A DNA stretch of 64,000 nucleotides, taken from the NCBI GenBank assembly GCA_002803225.1, contig NXFV01000185.1, positions 1 through 64,000 on the forward strand, written 5' to 3'. This document shows positions 20,830 to 34,275 of this stretch, one piece after another. Under the pieces are notes generated by a model. It was not told where the DNA came from and searched no databases. It worked only from the letters and a program-made list of their open reading frames with translations. The DNA comes from Gamarada debralockiae (taxonomy: Eukaryota > Ascomycota > Leotiomycetes > Helotiales > Hyphodiscaceae). Within the stretch, counting starts at the first letter, position 1. Each line of letters opens with the position of its first letter. The translations under genes were made by a program, and so were the position numbers.

Positions 20830-23800
20830 TCAATTACCCCCTCGACCTATGCCAGGTTTTTCGAGCAGGCCCCCAATATCGACACGGCCACTTTGATTAT
20901 CCCTTCGTCGCATCTCAGGAGCCTCCCCATGTTGAGCTCGAATAGGCGGTAGCTGAAGGTCGTATTGCCTCTGGGGTTGGGGCTCCGCCGGTGGGAGCTC
21001 ACTCCGCGGTGTTTGGTACGGATTCTGGCCTTGGGAATAATCTGATCGCGCCAGCGGTTGAGCGAAAGGTGGCATGCTGGTTGAGGGGGGAATGTTGGGA
21101 CCTAGAGGACCCGGAGTTCTGTAGACTTCTCCGCGGGGGTCACCGAAGGAAGGGTTCGACATAAATGGAGAGGCGCCTGGTTGAGCAAATACCTGCTGAG
21201 GAGTCTGATAGCCATACTGGGAGTCCCGAGAATATGACTCTCGTGAATATGGCGAAGACGAGGGTTGGTTGAAAGTCTGTGGTGTTGCAGGCAAATTGAG
21301 CAAGAGGACAACGAAGTATGTGGATTCCTTTTTTGCTAGGCCAAAATGAACCTGGAAAGTCCTCTGCTGGCCATCGGGTCCCTGGAAGGTGAACATATCC
21401 TGACGATCCGCTCTGAATTGGGACATTTCCTCTGGTCCAAAGCCGACGGACTGAATCACCCTGTCTTCCTCAAATTTGAGATAGATGGGCGGAAGATAAT
21501 TTGGCTCTCTCTCACGCCGTTCATCCTCAAATGCCCTTTGCAGCCGGAAAACTTTGTCGCGATCGTTCGCACTCACGATGTCATGAAATTTCCTTGCAAC
21601 CACGGATTGTACACCAACCGTTTCACCAAAACCCTGGGTAGCCTTTGCAATTTGCATGTCCATGGTGAGATAGGCGCAAATTGGCTCCTGTTGTGCCATC
21701 ATTCTTGGCGTGGGTGGCATCGACGTGCCGTACAAGTTAGCATCTGCCGGTGACCCATGTTCAAGATACCTCGGTGCCATAGTGCCACCCATGGGCGGCC
21801 CCCCTTGTGATTTGAGTACCCTATATGGGCCGGACCGATGGATCGAGTCTCCAAATGTGGTGCTTATCGGCGCATCACCAGGGTTGTACAACGAAAGTGG
21901 ACGTCTCATCGAGGCCTCGGGAGGCGGAGGCGGATAATTTGGACCTACAGCCTCATACCGCGGCTCTCTTTCGTCCCGTAACCGTGGACGACCTCTTTTC
22001 TTGTGTTGAACGTCAACACATGTGTCCTCCTTTCCATTACTCAAACACCGGGAGCAGGGCCGTTGTGCTGCAAAATCTTGGGTCAGCAAATTGCACAATG
22101 TCATTCAGCAAGAAGAGCCTAAGGAAAAACGTAATTTAAATTCGCAACATCAAAGGAAAATCTGCCTAGATCTTTCAGGGACGTGGCAGAGATCGCGCGC
22201 TGCTAGGAAAATTCTGACTTGAAATTTCCGATGCCAAATCCCGTGTCGAGTCATGATCAACGGTGCCATGATTTCACGACTCAGAGAAACGGAATTCAAT
22301 TCTTGAAAACGGCCAGCTTTGCCTAACTTGGCAAGCAGAACGTTTCATATGGGATTTTGACTTTTCCATTTGGAGTTTGCCACGGAGCCGAGGTTCTGGA
22401 ACGGGACGTCGATCAGCCGTCCTTCCAGCTGATGAAAAACGCGACTACCGCGCCATCGCCCTGTAACTAGAGGCACAAGGTACCGCTCCATAGGAGAATT
22501 CGGATTAGGCAATTGGCAATAACAACAACAATCAGTAACCATTCAAAGAATTCCCTGGATTGTCGATGAAGCCCCAAATAATGCGATTTCGACTTTCAAG
22601 TGTGTGCGGGTGGTGTTTTTCGGTGCTAAGAATAGAAATGGTGGTCCTAATCCAAATTCCAACGCAGGGCTTCATGCAACTCGCATTTCAGTCGCGTTTC
22701 CATCACCCGCTAAAGGAATTCCATCGGTCGGATCCGCCAATCGGGCCGGCACCCCGCCTTTGCATCGCATCAATTCGCAATTGATCCTGACAGCGATCCT
22801 TCTCAGAACGTCTCCGTACTCGCCGAAAATTCGCCTGTCGTCGGCGCCACATGCTCTAGGGCAGGTAAAGCATCACAAGATGATGGTTATGGCATGCCAA
22901 ATAACCACTGCATGGCTGGCCAATTGACCTGAGCGCAAGCGCTGTCCGCATTGTTATTTATTGCTCGCTTGAGCGGGTTAATAAATGAAGGCAGGGCGAC
23001 CACGAGATTTCCATCATTATTTGAAATCATGTGGGATGAATCATCACGGACTCCCGCGTTACACCAATAAGAACGGCCACATCCCTTTTGCGCCAGTTCC
23101 TCCATATCGCAATACATGCCGCGGATTGATTGAGGAAAGAAGCAAGACTGCGGGATGAACGCAATTATCCATGACAGTGCAGGCGCACCCGGATAGAAAA
23201 GTAAAAAGTTGGCAATCATAACTGAAACACACGTACCGTCACATCTGAATCCGGTTAGCCAGGGTACAGGGAACAGAATCACGGGGAACTTACCGGAGAT
23301 GCGCCCTCTTGCAAGGCACGCAGGCTGAGGCTACATGGCCTTTAGTCTTTCTCTGGGCTTTTGGTGAGTACTCGGACGTCTCGCCCATCGGCGGCCTACT
23401 CGGTGCTGAGAATGGCTGAGGCGGCTGCTGGGGATATACTGGGAGCTGCTGCTGCTGCTGCCGCTGCTGCTGTGGCACCTGTTGTCGTTGCGGTTGATAC
23501 TGATGTTGTTGAGGAATGCCTTCCATTCGATATGTTGTATATGATGTTGGAGGAAGCGGGTCCTGATAAACTCGTAGTGATGGCGCTCTACTTTGCTCTG
23601 CAAGCTCCGCTTGCGACATTTGAGCTCCCCTAAAGACGTCTTGCCCAGTCGATCCATAGCTTCCATGACCACGATCGCTGGCGTCGGGGTTACGTCTTGG
23701 TGGAAGCGGCGGAGATCCTGACATGGGCGGAGAGGGGTATGCCCTTAAACGAGCACTGTCGGACACGGCACTGGCCCAACTCAGATCGAGAGAGAACCTC

Positions 23801-23874
23801 GCCAGGTCTGATTTTCCTCGCCGTTCGCCGAGCGAGATATACGGATTATCGCAGCGATACGTTAAGGATTGCAT
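20830..23874 (-). CDS. Zn2Cys6 transcription factor with an 8-nt microexon
   Basis: Exons 23874-23294, 23244-23237 and 22067-20830, 608 aa. The N-terminus has a Ser-rich region (DLARFSLDLSWASAVSDSAR), a Gln-rich run near 150-170 coded by CAG repeats, then the zinc cluster C185-x2-C188-x6-C195-x5-C201-x2-C204-x8-C213 followed by a basic KKRGRPRLRDERE. Cys195 is coded by an 8-nt exon (ATGTGACG) between a 49-nt intron (GTAAGT, GGCTAACC, CAG) and a 1169-nt intron (GTACGT...TTTGCAG). Without it the frame and the metal site are both lost. Residues about 320-450 (YLTMDMQIAKATQGFGETV to FVVLLLNLP) look like a PAS-type fold. The C-terminus is Pro/Tyr/Gln-rich. It is probably a nuclear DNA-binding regulator with unknown targets. 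It faces an 11-kb stretch without genes. Confidence 0.85.
23237..23244 (-). other. 8-nt microexon of the Zn2Cys6 gene
   Basis: ATGTGACG, read on the minus strand, supplies the last base of Arg194, all of Cys195 and Asp196, and the first base of Ala197. Acceptor CAG lies at 23247-23245 and donor GTACGT at 23236-23231. Exon sizes 581 + 8 + 1238 sum to a multiple of three. Confidence 0.8.
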
Positions 23875-24914
23875 GGAAATGATGGGATAACGTTGGTCCA
23901 AGAAGTTCGATCTAGGTCTCGCAAAAAGCCCAGCACCTTCTTGAAGAAACGTGTATGATCTGCCTCAATGTCGTTTTTCTTGAAATCGGCATGCTCTAGG
24001 AACCTTCAACCCTAGAAGCGCTTTGCAAATGTTTGGAGTTGGCTTGGCAATTCTCTGGACTTCTTTCTCAGCAAGAAATCTAGGGAAGGGAGGGATGGTT
24101 GAAAGACGACTGACCTCTTTCTGAATACCCAAACTAGACTTGCTGCGCGCAAATCCACAATATTTGAACAGGTAAGCCGTACGCGGATTGGTCTAGTGCA
24201 TTGGTTTGTACTCGTTGTATTCTGGAGAAGGACGGTTCCAGAGAGTGTATGGGTCGAATGCGCTAATTCCGGAGTCAATATGAGAACAGATTGGGCGAGA
24301 TATGCAATGCAGGTAATACCGCAGATGCAAGAAGTTCGTGGATTTACTGACGAGGTCTGTGAGCTGCAGCTGCAGACAGTGTGGAACGTCTACAATGAAT
24401 GGAGGGGCTCGAAGGGAGGTACAAGAGCACCTTAACTTTTGAGTTTCGTCTGAAGTGCGCGCGACGGAGTTGAAGACGGATTGCTTCGAGTAACAGGACT
24501 TGTGTTCGTAAGAATGTGGTGTATTTGAGAAGACTGTAGAAGATGCGTAAGTTATGAACCAATTGTAAGAGTGTCGTCGAAGAACAGAAATGATGAAGCT
24601 CTGGATCTGGAATAAGAATAATCGGAACAAATTATCATGGGTAAGGCGGAGGAGTTGAAATGTGGTACGGGTCGGGAAAGTTAGGCTGGTTAGGGTACCT
24701 CAAAAATGATTTATTGTAGGGAACAAGGTCCGGGTTAAGGTATGGGTATGGGTTATGGGTGAGGCTTGTTAGGCGTGTAGGTAGTGAGGGAGTGGGTGGA
24801 GTGGTGGACGTTTGAACGATGCCGTCTGGTAGGCTGTGCGTAGCGCGGGGCGTGATGTATGGGACGGATGGCAGTGGCAGTTGAGTAGTGAGGAGGCAGA
24901 GCGGCAGAAGCAGA

Positions 24915-24943
24915 GCTTGCTTGCTTGCTAGCTAGCTAGCTAG
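24915..24943. repeat. CTTG/CTAG tetranucleotide microsatellite
   Basis: Three GCTT-type units pass into four CTAG units; the second half is self-complementary. Confidence 0.8.
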
Positions 24944-27900
24944 ACTACTGCTTGGTAGGATGGTTGGTAGCCGGTAGGGTTTTGTAGGTAGAAATTTTGG
25001 AACAACGCTGCCTCGTGCTGGCTAGTCGTGCGGTTTCTGACGCCAGAAGGCCGGACAGGGCAGGAATGTCGGCTTCTCCGCTAGGGGCCTTGTCGGTTCG
25101 TTACAGGGGGATCGAACCGGGCGAACAGGGTATGGAGGACGTGCATTCGCCTGGTGTGACTAGGGGAGGTTGATCTTATGGACCTAAAAACTGACCCCTG
25201 TGAACTTTAGTTTAGGTCTCCGAGATTTCAGTCCCTGGGATTTTGATTTGGGATGGAAAGTGGAGCTTGGCTGCTGGCGGGGGGCTTCTGTCGCCTACCG
25301 CGCAAAACGGAGCAGCGCAGGGCAGACCGTTGAAGCATTTCCGGATTGGTCCCGCGGTTGAGGAAGGGGGGTGGACGGGGAAAACTTGCGCACAACACTG
25401 CGTCTTGCATGCAGCTTGTTCAGTTCGCTGGAACCTTTGTGCACGCAATCCCCTTTTTGACTGCTTCCTCAATGTGCAACGAACCATGACGGGTAAGCCG
25501 TAGTTGGGGGAAATAGACGCAAAAGGCATGCAAAAGAGTATGAAAGGAAAAGGTGTGGTACATTGTAGGCAGTCAGGTACAATAATAGATCTTTGGGGTC
25601 GCGATGGTGGTGGGGACGTCGTTGGTGGTGGGGGGATTTGACGGTGAAGTTCGGATGATTGGATCTCGTACCTTTTCTGCTTTCTTGACCTAATCTCTGA
25701 ATCGATGAATAATATTCCGAACCCAGAACCTCTTGATAAACTGTACTTTCTTTGGTCCACTCGGCGTCCTGGATAATCGTGCCGTATGCCCTAGCCTACG
25801 GGGCTTTTTATCGCATCAGTTCTCTGTGGGACAGCTCCCCTATCTACTCTTACCCGCGAGCAGATGAGGGGTCGTCGTCAAAAGTGAGGCAATGAAAGAG
25901 TGTAAGTGTATTCAAGGCTCGGTCGGGTCAATTTCAAGATCTGGTGGTGGGAGACAAGGCATGTAAATACCTTCGGGCTCCTCTTTCATTGATTCGCCCG
26001 ACTGGGAAGTCCTCCGTAACTGTGCCTTTCCCGCAACGCAACTAAACTACTTCGTGAAATGATGGCAAGATCGAGTATAGAGCAGAGTAATGCAATCTAT
26101 ATTGGTAATAAGGGCTATATGCCGTGGATGAAATAGCCAAGGTACCCGCGCCGGCATCTCCAAACAAAAATGTCACTCATGCCCTCCCCGGTCGTCCTGC
26201 CCAAAGCCAATCCATATCCATACCACCCACTTCCATATCGGGCATTGGCCATATTGCTTCAGGATCAACTATTTCCCTCAGGACCGGAGCTTTAAAGGCC
26301 CTCTTTCTTGCCCATCAAATGTGATCTACCAATTTCTTGAGTACGAGCGTCATCTTTCCTGATTTCACCCCTCATCTGGTCACTATTTGGGCGAATGCGG
26401 TCTGTTCTTCAATCTTCATCAAACGCACATCACTCCTTTCATCCAAAAGGCGCGCTTAGACCTGCTCACTTTATTCGGATTACTGGATGGAGTTGGACAT
26501 GGAGCAGGAGCTCTCATCTCCAACCAAATCTTACGTCGAAGAAAGTGAGTACGAAGTACCTCTTAATTACCCAACTGTGCATTCATGCATTACCACTGCC
26601 GCACCACCACCGCGCACTGCGCCGCACGAACAACGTTCAACGCGCCAAATTTCACTGTCCCAAATACTACAGAGCGATAGCTTCCAGCTCCCCTTCTGGC
26701 GATCATCATCTTTTCTAGGCCCTTGTTGTTCCCAAGTCCCAAGACTACCAGCATTGGACGGGCGCGTGCATGTCACTTGCAGGATACTCCGAGCACTTTC
26801 AAACATCTCGAGCTGCTTTCAGCCACCTAGGGTCGCCTGCCAGATTGGCTTTAACCGTGCCTGACATCCGGGAAGTCCAGCCTTCCCCAGTCCTTACACA
26901 TTCGTGCAGACTCATTATTTCCTGGACCAGCGATCTACAGCGCATAGTACACACGGCAGCTACCCCTTGAGGTCCTTCTCTCCCGCCTCTCCCTCGGGTA
27001 ACTACGGCAGACGCCACAATTGAAGGCCCACTCACCATGTGATTTCTATGGTTGAACTCCGTACCTTTGTACTTTGGAAGATTTACAGGTGATTAGGTGC
27101 AGTAAATCAGTACAGTCGTTTCAAGGCCCATCCTACCTGAGTCTGACGCTGCAGTGCAGATGCAGCACTTTACACATGCCCCCCAAAAACTGAGGCCCCA
27201 ATCGACGGTCAAATACTGCTGGATTAGATCATTGTTCTTCTGTATTGGGATTGGTACAGTACTCCCAGCTGGCAATCCATGCTGGTTTGTTCAGCACATA
27301 ACAAGCTCAAAATAGCCCACTAAACGCCCACTCCTGGCCAGCCTCCGCATGATCAAGAGGTACGTATTGTTACTGATCAGATCGAAGACAACAATGCGCC
27401 TGTTGTCCGCCGTCAGCTCCGATGTGCCTCATTCCGCAAGAAGAGCCACACCATCGATTTAAGTTTGGAAGACCCCGCCACAGCTGTATGTTAAAAGCGC
27501 CCACGAAATCTGACAGGACTCATATCCCTGATATGCGCTTTTCAATTGACGAGGCTAGAGGCTGGTGAGAGACACGACTTGACCCAAAATGTACCAAACC
27601 GCTTCTTTTTACGTCGCTCAACTTCTCTTCCCGCACTTAACCAACGCCATCGCCATCGTTTCTGCTGCAGCCACGCCTTTAGTCCAGTAACAGTTGCCGG
27701 ATTTGTTTAGCAAAGCGTTTTAACTTCTGATAGAGGCAGGATTTCAGAGCCTTTCCTATCTATTCGGTTTAACTCTTGTCACGTTTCCAGGGAAGTTCTC
27801 GAACTCGATCCCTGGTTATATGGAAATATCTCTCTCTATCTCAACGGTGTCTCAATGCGTCTTGCCAAGTTCAGAGGGTTTTTATATATCACTAGACGAT

Positions 27901-30900
27901 AACCATAACTTGTATAAAATGCACAAAATTTCAAAATCACACACCACGATCGACAGCCCCTAGACAGCATAACACGGCTCCACACAATAGCCCTGTCAAA
28001 TAGCTCGTCTAATTTTGACTCTGTTCACGATGACAAGATGGACAGGGCGTCAGGGCAATCGATGAGCAGGGACATGGGATGAACACTAAGCCTCATCATC
28101 AAGATCCCACGTTCGTTCAGGCATTATTGGCCTCTTAATTGACCCAATATGAACCAGGAACCGTGGCCGTTTTTGGCATCATCATGCATGCCATTCCTTT
28201 CTTAGCAATTAACAACGGGCGTTTGGTGAACAAGGGTCTTCGAGCTTGGACTTTTCATGCCCGTGTCTAGGGACGAGTCGGGTGAAAAAATCACGAATCA
28301 AACTCTTCATAAAGTGATCTTGGGCGAGGGTTGCTTGTTTGAGATGATCGCGCAAGGCTACATCCGCTAACTCCAGTCGAGGTTGGACCCAGGAAAGGAC
28401 CGGCACGATGGATCTGATGATGCGATGTGTTCTCAAGGTGTTCCAAATGCAGACGATGATAATACGAGCATCCGGTGAGACACTGAGGGCACGGACGACG
28501 CCTCGGATGCAAGCGAAGTAAGGATTACTGTACCGAAGGTATTGTGCAGCATGTAGCCTGTCCCATCCTTTATGCTGGCACGAGCACGATTCCTGACAAT
28601 TTCCGGTTGATTAATATTTTAGAGTGCTCTAGGAAGGTTTGGTTGAACGGTTGATGAGGTGGCCTGCAGTGGGCGTGAGGCACTATGGAATCATTGGTTC
28701 GGGATGAGTTTGATAAGCAGGTAATGATACGGTTGGGGCCCTACCCGCAATGTAATATGAAAATCATAATATAGGCGCGGTTGAGTCGTTTATTATGCAT
28801 GTAGACAAGGGAATTTAAGGCCCGGAGCCTCGTGGCAAGTGGCATCATCTCTTCGCTAAATCCCCCTCTCAAAGATCTCATCTAATCTCAGATCTTTTCT
28901 CTCCCCCATATTCAAAGATGTAGCTACGAGATTGCCAACGTAAACTGCCCACGACTGTGCCCCGCTCGGCCCCAATTGCCTACCTTGGATTGTTGGGGAC
29001 TTCCGTGATTTGGCGCACTGATCTTGTGCTGCTGCTCATCAATTGACGATGGCGTTTATTATTACCTTCCTTTCTGGATATTATTTTGCGTCATCTGTCA
29101 TCCATCGCTCAAAGAAGTCGTTGGCTTGCAGTAACCCGTTCTAGGTCCTCGCTTCCTCCCTCTTTCTGTTTTCCTTTTTCTCAGGGTGCTCCAGGGTATC
29201 CAGGAAAAGCAAGAGAGCATAGGGGAGAAAAAAGGAGAATTTACATACGATGTAGGTACCTTCTCGGGCCACACTGTCCAGCATGTTAATAATAATAGAA
29301 ATGAAGACTCATAAAACGAGGTTTTTCTTGTCACAGGCCAGAATAAAGTTCCGGAGGAACGAGTCTTGTCCTATCTTTCACTAAAGTGGGACGTCGATAT
29401 TAAAATGCGATCTCATTCTCTAACGGGCGATGATTAATATGTGTCGGACGTGTCTTCATTAATAGATAGGGAAATTGTCCCGAAGAGCACGTTACTCGTT
29501 TCCCGATGCGGGGACGAGGGAAGGGGGTCGCATTGACGTTTGAACTCTTCAATTCAGGAAGCAAGGCCGAAAGCAAACCAATGGCTCGAGCTTCTCGCGT
29601 TCCGGTTGCGTGGCAGTTGCACAAGGCATAAAAATGCTTCATTTCAAGCGGAGAATTAAACTTCACACGAGCCTCTCCATGGCCGATTTGGCCAAATTGT
29701 CCCGACGGAATCTGTGCGCAAATTTATGCAATAAAAACTAAGCCGAACACATTGCGAGGTACGGGTACGACAATACCTGCGATCAGACGATGAAGGAGAC
29801 GGAGCTGCGTCAAACAGTTCTGTTCAATAATTTCACCTCTTGATGGATAGATATGAGCTTATTCGGACTCTGAGTGTCAATCAGAGCCCGATAGAATAAT
29901 GATTTGCAGTGCATTGACGTTCAGTTCCCCCTTTTTCCCTGTTTGGAGAGGAGATCCACCAAAGTAGGGCCTGAGAGCCTCAGATATTTTTCAGCGGCGT
30001 TATCCGCCAATCTGGTTCAGAACAAAGCGCAAGCCTTTCAAGCGGCGTAGATCTTTTGCGGAATCGCTGTGGTAGCGAAGGACACCCCCGTAGTCGTGGC
30101 CGGCGATCATCAAGAAACCTGATGTTACTTCAACGCTTGGCGTGGCTGGCCCCTGACCTTAACCCAGCATCCATGATAATAACCGATGACACGAGATGTT
30201 CAAAGCGCAGAGGATGTTTAATTTCACGTTATGTGTGTCTTTGTGCTTCGGGTAAAGTGCTGGAGTCTGGACTGGACTCTCAGCTGCTCGAACACACACC
30301 TTATCTGCGAAACTTACAGAAAGCCTCTTAATGTGCTATCATTTTGTCACTGCCGGTGCCCACATGGGGTGCCATGTGTGACTCCTGTCCCAAGGTGGAG
30401 GTGACTTTGTCAAACGACCGTTGCACTATCGATATGGATTCGATAGAAGGCTGCGCTATTGCACGCCAAGTCAGCCCTCAAATACCTTATTTCGGCGGGA
30501 GATCTGATCGCAAGATGGAGGGCGGGATGATAAGGTGATATTATTGCGTATCGTCAAATGAAGTAACAGCCACGGGCAATCTTGCCGCGGATAAACGCCT
30601 TTCGCTGCATTAACTATCTGCTTCTCTTTGCAGGCTTAGCCTCGCCGTCCACTATGGTAGCACAAGGCTGAAGTCTCAGCCTCGATTCTCCAGTTCCCTT
30701 TTCTGCATCCTAGCTTGGACTATAATCTGCTGGAAAGTTAAATCCTTTATTGCTTATTTTCCTCGTCAATGTTATTCCCATCATCTGAATTATGCGTTAG
30801 GACTCGATGCGTACGTTGGAGAAGTACCGGCTTACCAAACTTCTTCGCTGCATGACGCGCTTGAAAGCCGAAAAATTCTTATATTGATACTTGCAAAAAT

Positions 30901-31049
30901 TTCTCCATATGCTTCCGATCGATCCTGCTTCCGATAAAGCTCTCCTTACGCAGGGAGGGTAAAAGGATTAAACGAACAGGAAAAGAAATTCTCCTTCGGA
31001 GCGTCGATGTGTGTGGATATTATACGGATCAGGTACGAATTAGCCGCAA

Positions 31050-31350
31050 ATATTAAAAGATGAGGAAAAGAAATTTCTTATAAAAGTTTTAGATAAAACT
31101 AAAATAATTTTTAGGAAGCTTTTTCTCACTATATTTATAACAAGACTACGTTTCAACGTTTATTCAATCCATTATTAAAACTTGTTGAAAAAAGGGGGGG
31201 GGGAGAAAATACCAAAAAACTTGTAAATTTGGAAGTTCAAGTTTATTAAAAAACAATTTTTTTTCCCATGATTTCGAAAAGTATATGTCTAGGGTTAAAG
31301 AGAACTATTTAAAGTCTTTTAAAGATTTAATTATTTACTTATGATAAATA
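31050..31350. repeat. AT-rich block with A/G homopolymer tract
   Basis: Strongly AT-rich compared with its surroundings, with an A-run directly followed by ten G (31194-31203). No frame is open. Could be a RIP-decayed remnant. Confidence 0.5.
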
Positions 31351-34255
31351 ATGTTAAGTTTGAAAATCCTTTCATACGAGAACTTGCGCCAAACCCCAAA
31401 GTGGGTAAGTAACCATACAAGATCCGCCACCCAAGGCAATAATGGCAAAAGCTCTTCGATCAGAATCTGCATTTTGTTCTTTTCTCACGTCCACATTCCA
31501 ATGCAAATAATTCAAATCATGGAAATCTACATTCACATCCACAAGCGAGCCTCAGACTGAGAGTCAGACATCAAGCAAACGAAAAGGCACCATCGTTATC
31601 CGGACAACGCAGTAAGGAGTTTTTTGACCTAAACGTTGTGCAGCAGCTGGCAGCTGTAAGCAATCCCGCCACCATTGGACCATAGCTTTCGCCATTAGGT
31701 GCCTATTCCGGCTTCGTTTTATGCTGCTACTCTAGTGCTACGTGCTTTCTGCAAAGGACTGACTTAGCAGAGGCCCTGTGGTCTCATGACACCTACCAGG
31801 CTTTACCGAGAAGGATTCTGGACTTTCCATTACTCTAATTCAAGAAACCATCGACGACGAAACAAGTCAATTCCTTAGCGAAGAGTGGTCAACAAAGCCA
31901 ATCTTAACACTCGGGGAAGTGCCGCCACGGGAAGGATGCAAGCAATTTCCCCATTAGCGAACAGGGATAGTCTTCTCCCCAGATCATCGACAGAGAGCAA
32001 CAACATCATGGAGAAAGCCAAAGCGTCTCCAATTCAATAAACTAACGATGCTCAGACTGACCAGAAACTCGATAGTCGTTGGCCCTACGCACCGTCCACC
32101 GGGTTTCACCCATTCCTTTTCCACTGCCCAAGTCTTGGCTTCATCTAATCACACCTCCAACTTCCAATGTTCAACAGCAACTGTCATCTGGGACAGTTTA
32201 CGCCGTCTCAAGCTGGTGATGGGCCGATCCCCTATTCTCGGAAACATGTCCGGAGAGTTTAAAACTTGGGATCATGGTGACTTTGTCGGTCGAAAAATGA
32301 ATATACGAAAATTAGGGAATACGATGTCGATAGTTCGATGACCTAACGCACAGATTCCTCATTCCTTCCGCCCCCCGCCTTGGTTGTGGTCCCTGTGCAC
32401 CTGGTATTATCTGGGGATATGCGGATCACTGTGCTCCTGTTGCCTGTGCCATCAATGAAAGTTTCGACGATGGGTTCAGAAGCCGAACCTAACTTAGGAT
32501 TGGGCGCCGCATTCAGAGTGCGACAAGAAGCCGTGTGGATCAGTGATCGAAGTGTCAGCTTGGTCTCGCCCCACTCCCTTTTCCGCCACATCCGTTCCTC
32601 TGAAGAGAACCAACTTTTACACCTGTGTCTGTACTCGACGATGCAGACTCGTACCCCGCCCAATGAACTGTCAATATATCTTACCCCGCAGACTCTCTCT
32701 TCTCTGATTTTTCATGCTATATTACGTCCATTTCCCTTTTCCCAGGTGCTACCAGTAAAGTTCCGTCGTCAGCACTCTCAAATCATGACAAATACTGCTC
32801 TTTAGACTTTCTCTATGACTGTGAGTTCAAACTGTTAGCAAAAGCTTTCTGTCGTAGCTGCATGATCGTATTCTTAAACGACAACGCAAGATCTCACTCT
32901 TCCGCGTATGGTCTTCAAACACCCTGAGACTGTGATCGGTTGCGGGCTAGTGTCATGGTTTTGATATATGACTTACTGGTTCTCACAACCTCAACTCATA
33001 ACGGCTATGATTGCGAGCCTTAGAGGGTCCATTATGACCAGAGAGCAACTTCGAGACGCAGCTTGCCAAGTTTTTTGGCCCTATGAACTCTTTCCGAAGG
33101 CCATATTGCAATTTTTCGGTTGCTAAGAGTTCCCCCCTCTCTTTGATCCTGCAATAGACGCACCTCCCGTCTGTCTCTATCGAAAAGGGCCGATTTCAGT
33201 CCAGAAGCATTCTTCACCGCTGATGGTGATTTCAGGCGTTATACCTAAGATTTCTGGCCTCCTGCAGCGTGTTCATGCCGTTCAGACACATCTCTTTGAC
33301 GATTTGACAGCTTGTCGAGTTGTCACGTTTTGGGTTCTGCTTCTCATGGCATGATGGGAGCAGAGCAGAGCCGAGCTGCCAAGACATACTTCGAGCTGTA
33401 TGCTCGCTGGAAAATTCAGTCAGGAATTCAGTCAGGGCTTCGAGTTAGGAGCGGCTAGGGACTTTCAGGGTTGAGGGGATCGCCCCCGGCAAATTGTCAT
33501 ACTTGCTCAACTGAGCGTCTCTCGTTACCCTGCGAGCGCTCCTCAATGGCGGTCTTGCGCTGCGACTTCGATCCCGTCAAAAAGGAGAACTGGAAAGGTT
33601 CGAACGACATACAATAGAGATCTAGATATGCCGGTGATTGCTTCTCCATCAGCAAATCTTCTTTCCGGTTACACCAAATGCAGGCCTTTACATATCCCAA
33701 CTGCTCAAGCAACCTGCCCTACGAAGTTGTGCTCAGTTTCCGGTAAATCGTCGCAGTCAACGCCCCCAAGACACACAAATAGAAAGGCACAGAGACACCA
33801 TAAAACTCTTGTCCGCAATACGTTCACTTCCAAATTCACTGCCAACTTGGTCAAAACCAAACCTCACCACAGCTCAGAGCAGAATCCCACGCCCCTGCCG
33901 TCACCAGCAAGACAAGTCGCCGCAGCACTCCAGTCGACAAGCATACAATTCTGCACACTGCAAAAGAAACCTAAAGCACTCAATGACACTGTTACACCTC
34001 CGAGTGAAATAATTCTATGACCTTGTCCCACGGGACTCGGCTTCAGCCGAAATTGAGACTTCTGAGACAGAATAAGGTGAGACCGAGACACGATTTCAGA
34101 TGGACATCTCCGACGCTTGAATCATTCCGATGTGCCACTGTCTTGGATTCGTGCTCGAACATGTGAACTGACCAAAGCTCGCGTGATAATATACTGGTGA
34201 AAACGCTACGGCCGTGATGAGGTCGAAAAGCAAGTCCTCGACAATGTGCAATTAA

Positions 34256-34275
34256 ATGACATGACATGACATGAC
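34256..34275. repeat. Pentanucleotide repeat ATGAC x4
   Basis: Four perfect tandem ATGAC units. Confidence 0.85.

Noticed and set aside
25212..25760. 182-codon minus-strand ORF in the gene-poor interval
   Set aside because: Composition follows local base bias, no ATG context or motif, and the plus strand is open over part of it as well.
26487..26545. Possible first exon MELDMEQELSSPTKSYVEE followed by GTGAGT
   Set aside because: Looks like a first exon, but no downstream exon could be joined that gives a sensible protein.
33628..34020. Two overlapping plus-strand ORFs of about 125-130 codons
   Set aside because: Both frames open over the same bases with biased composition; no motif or splice signals.
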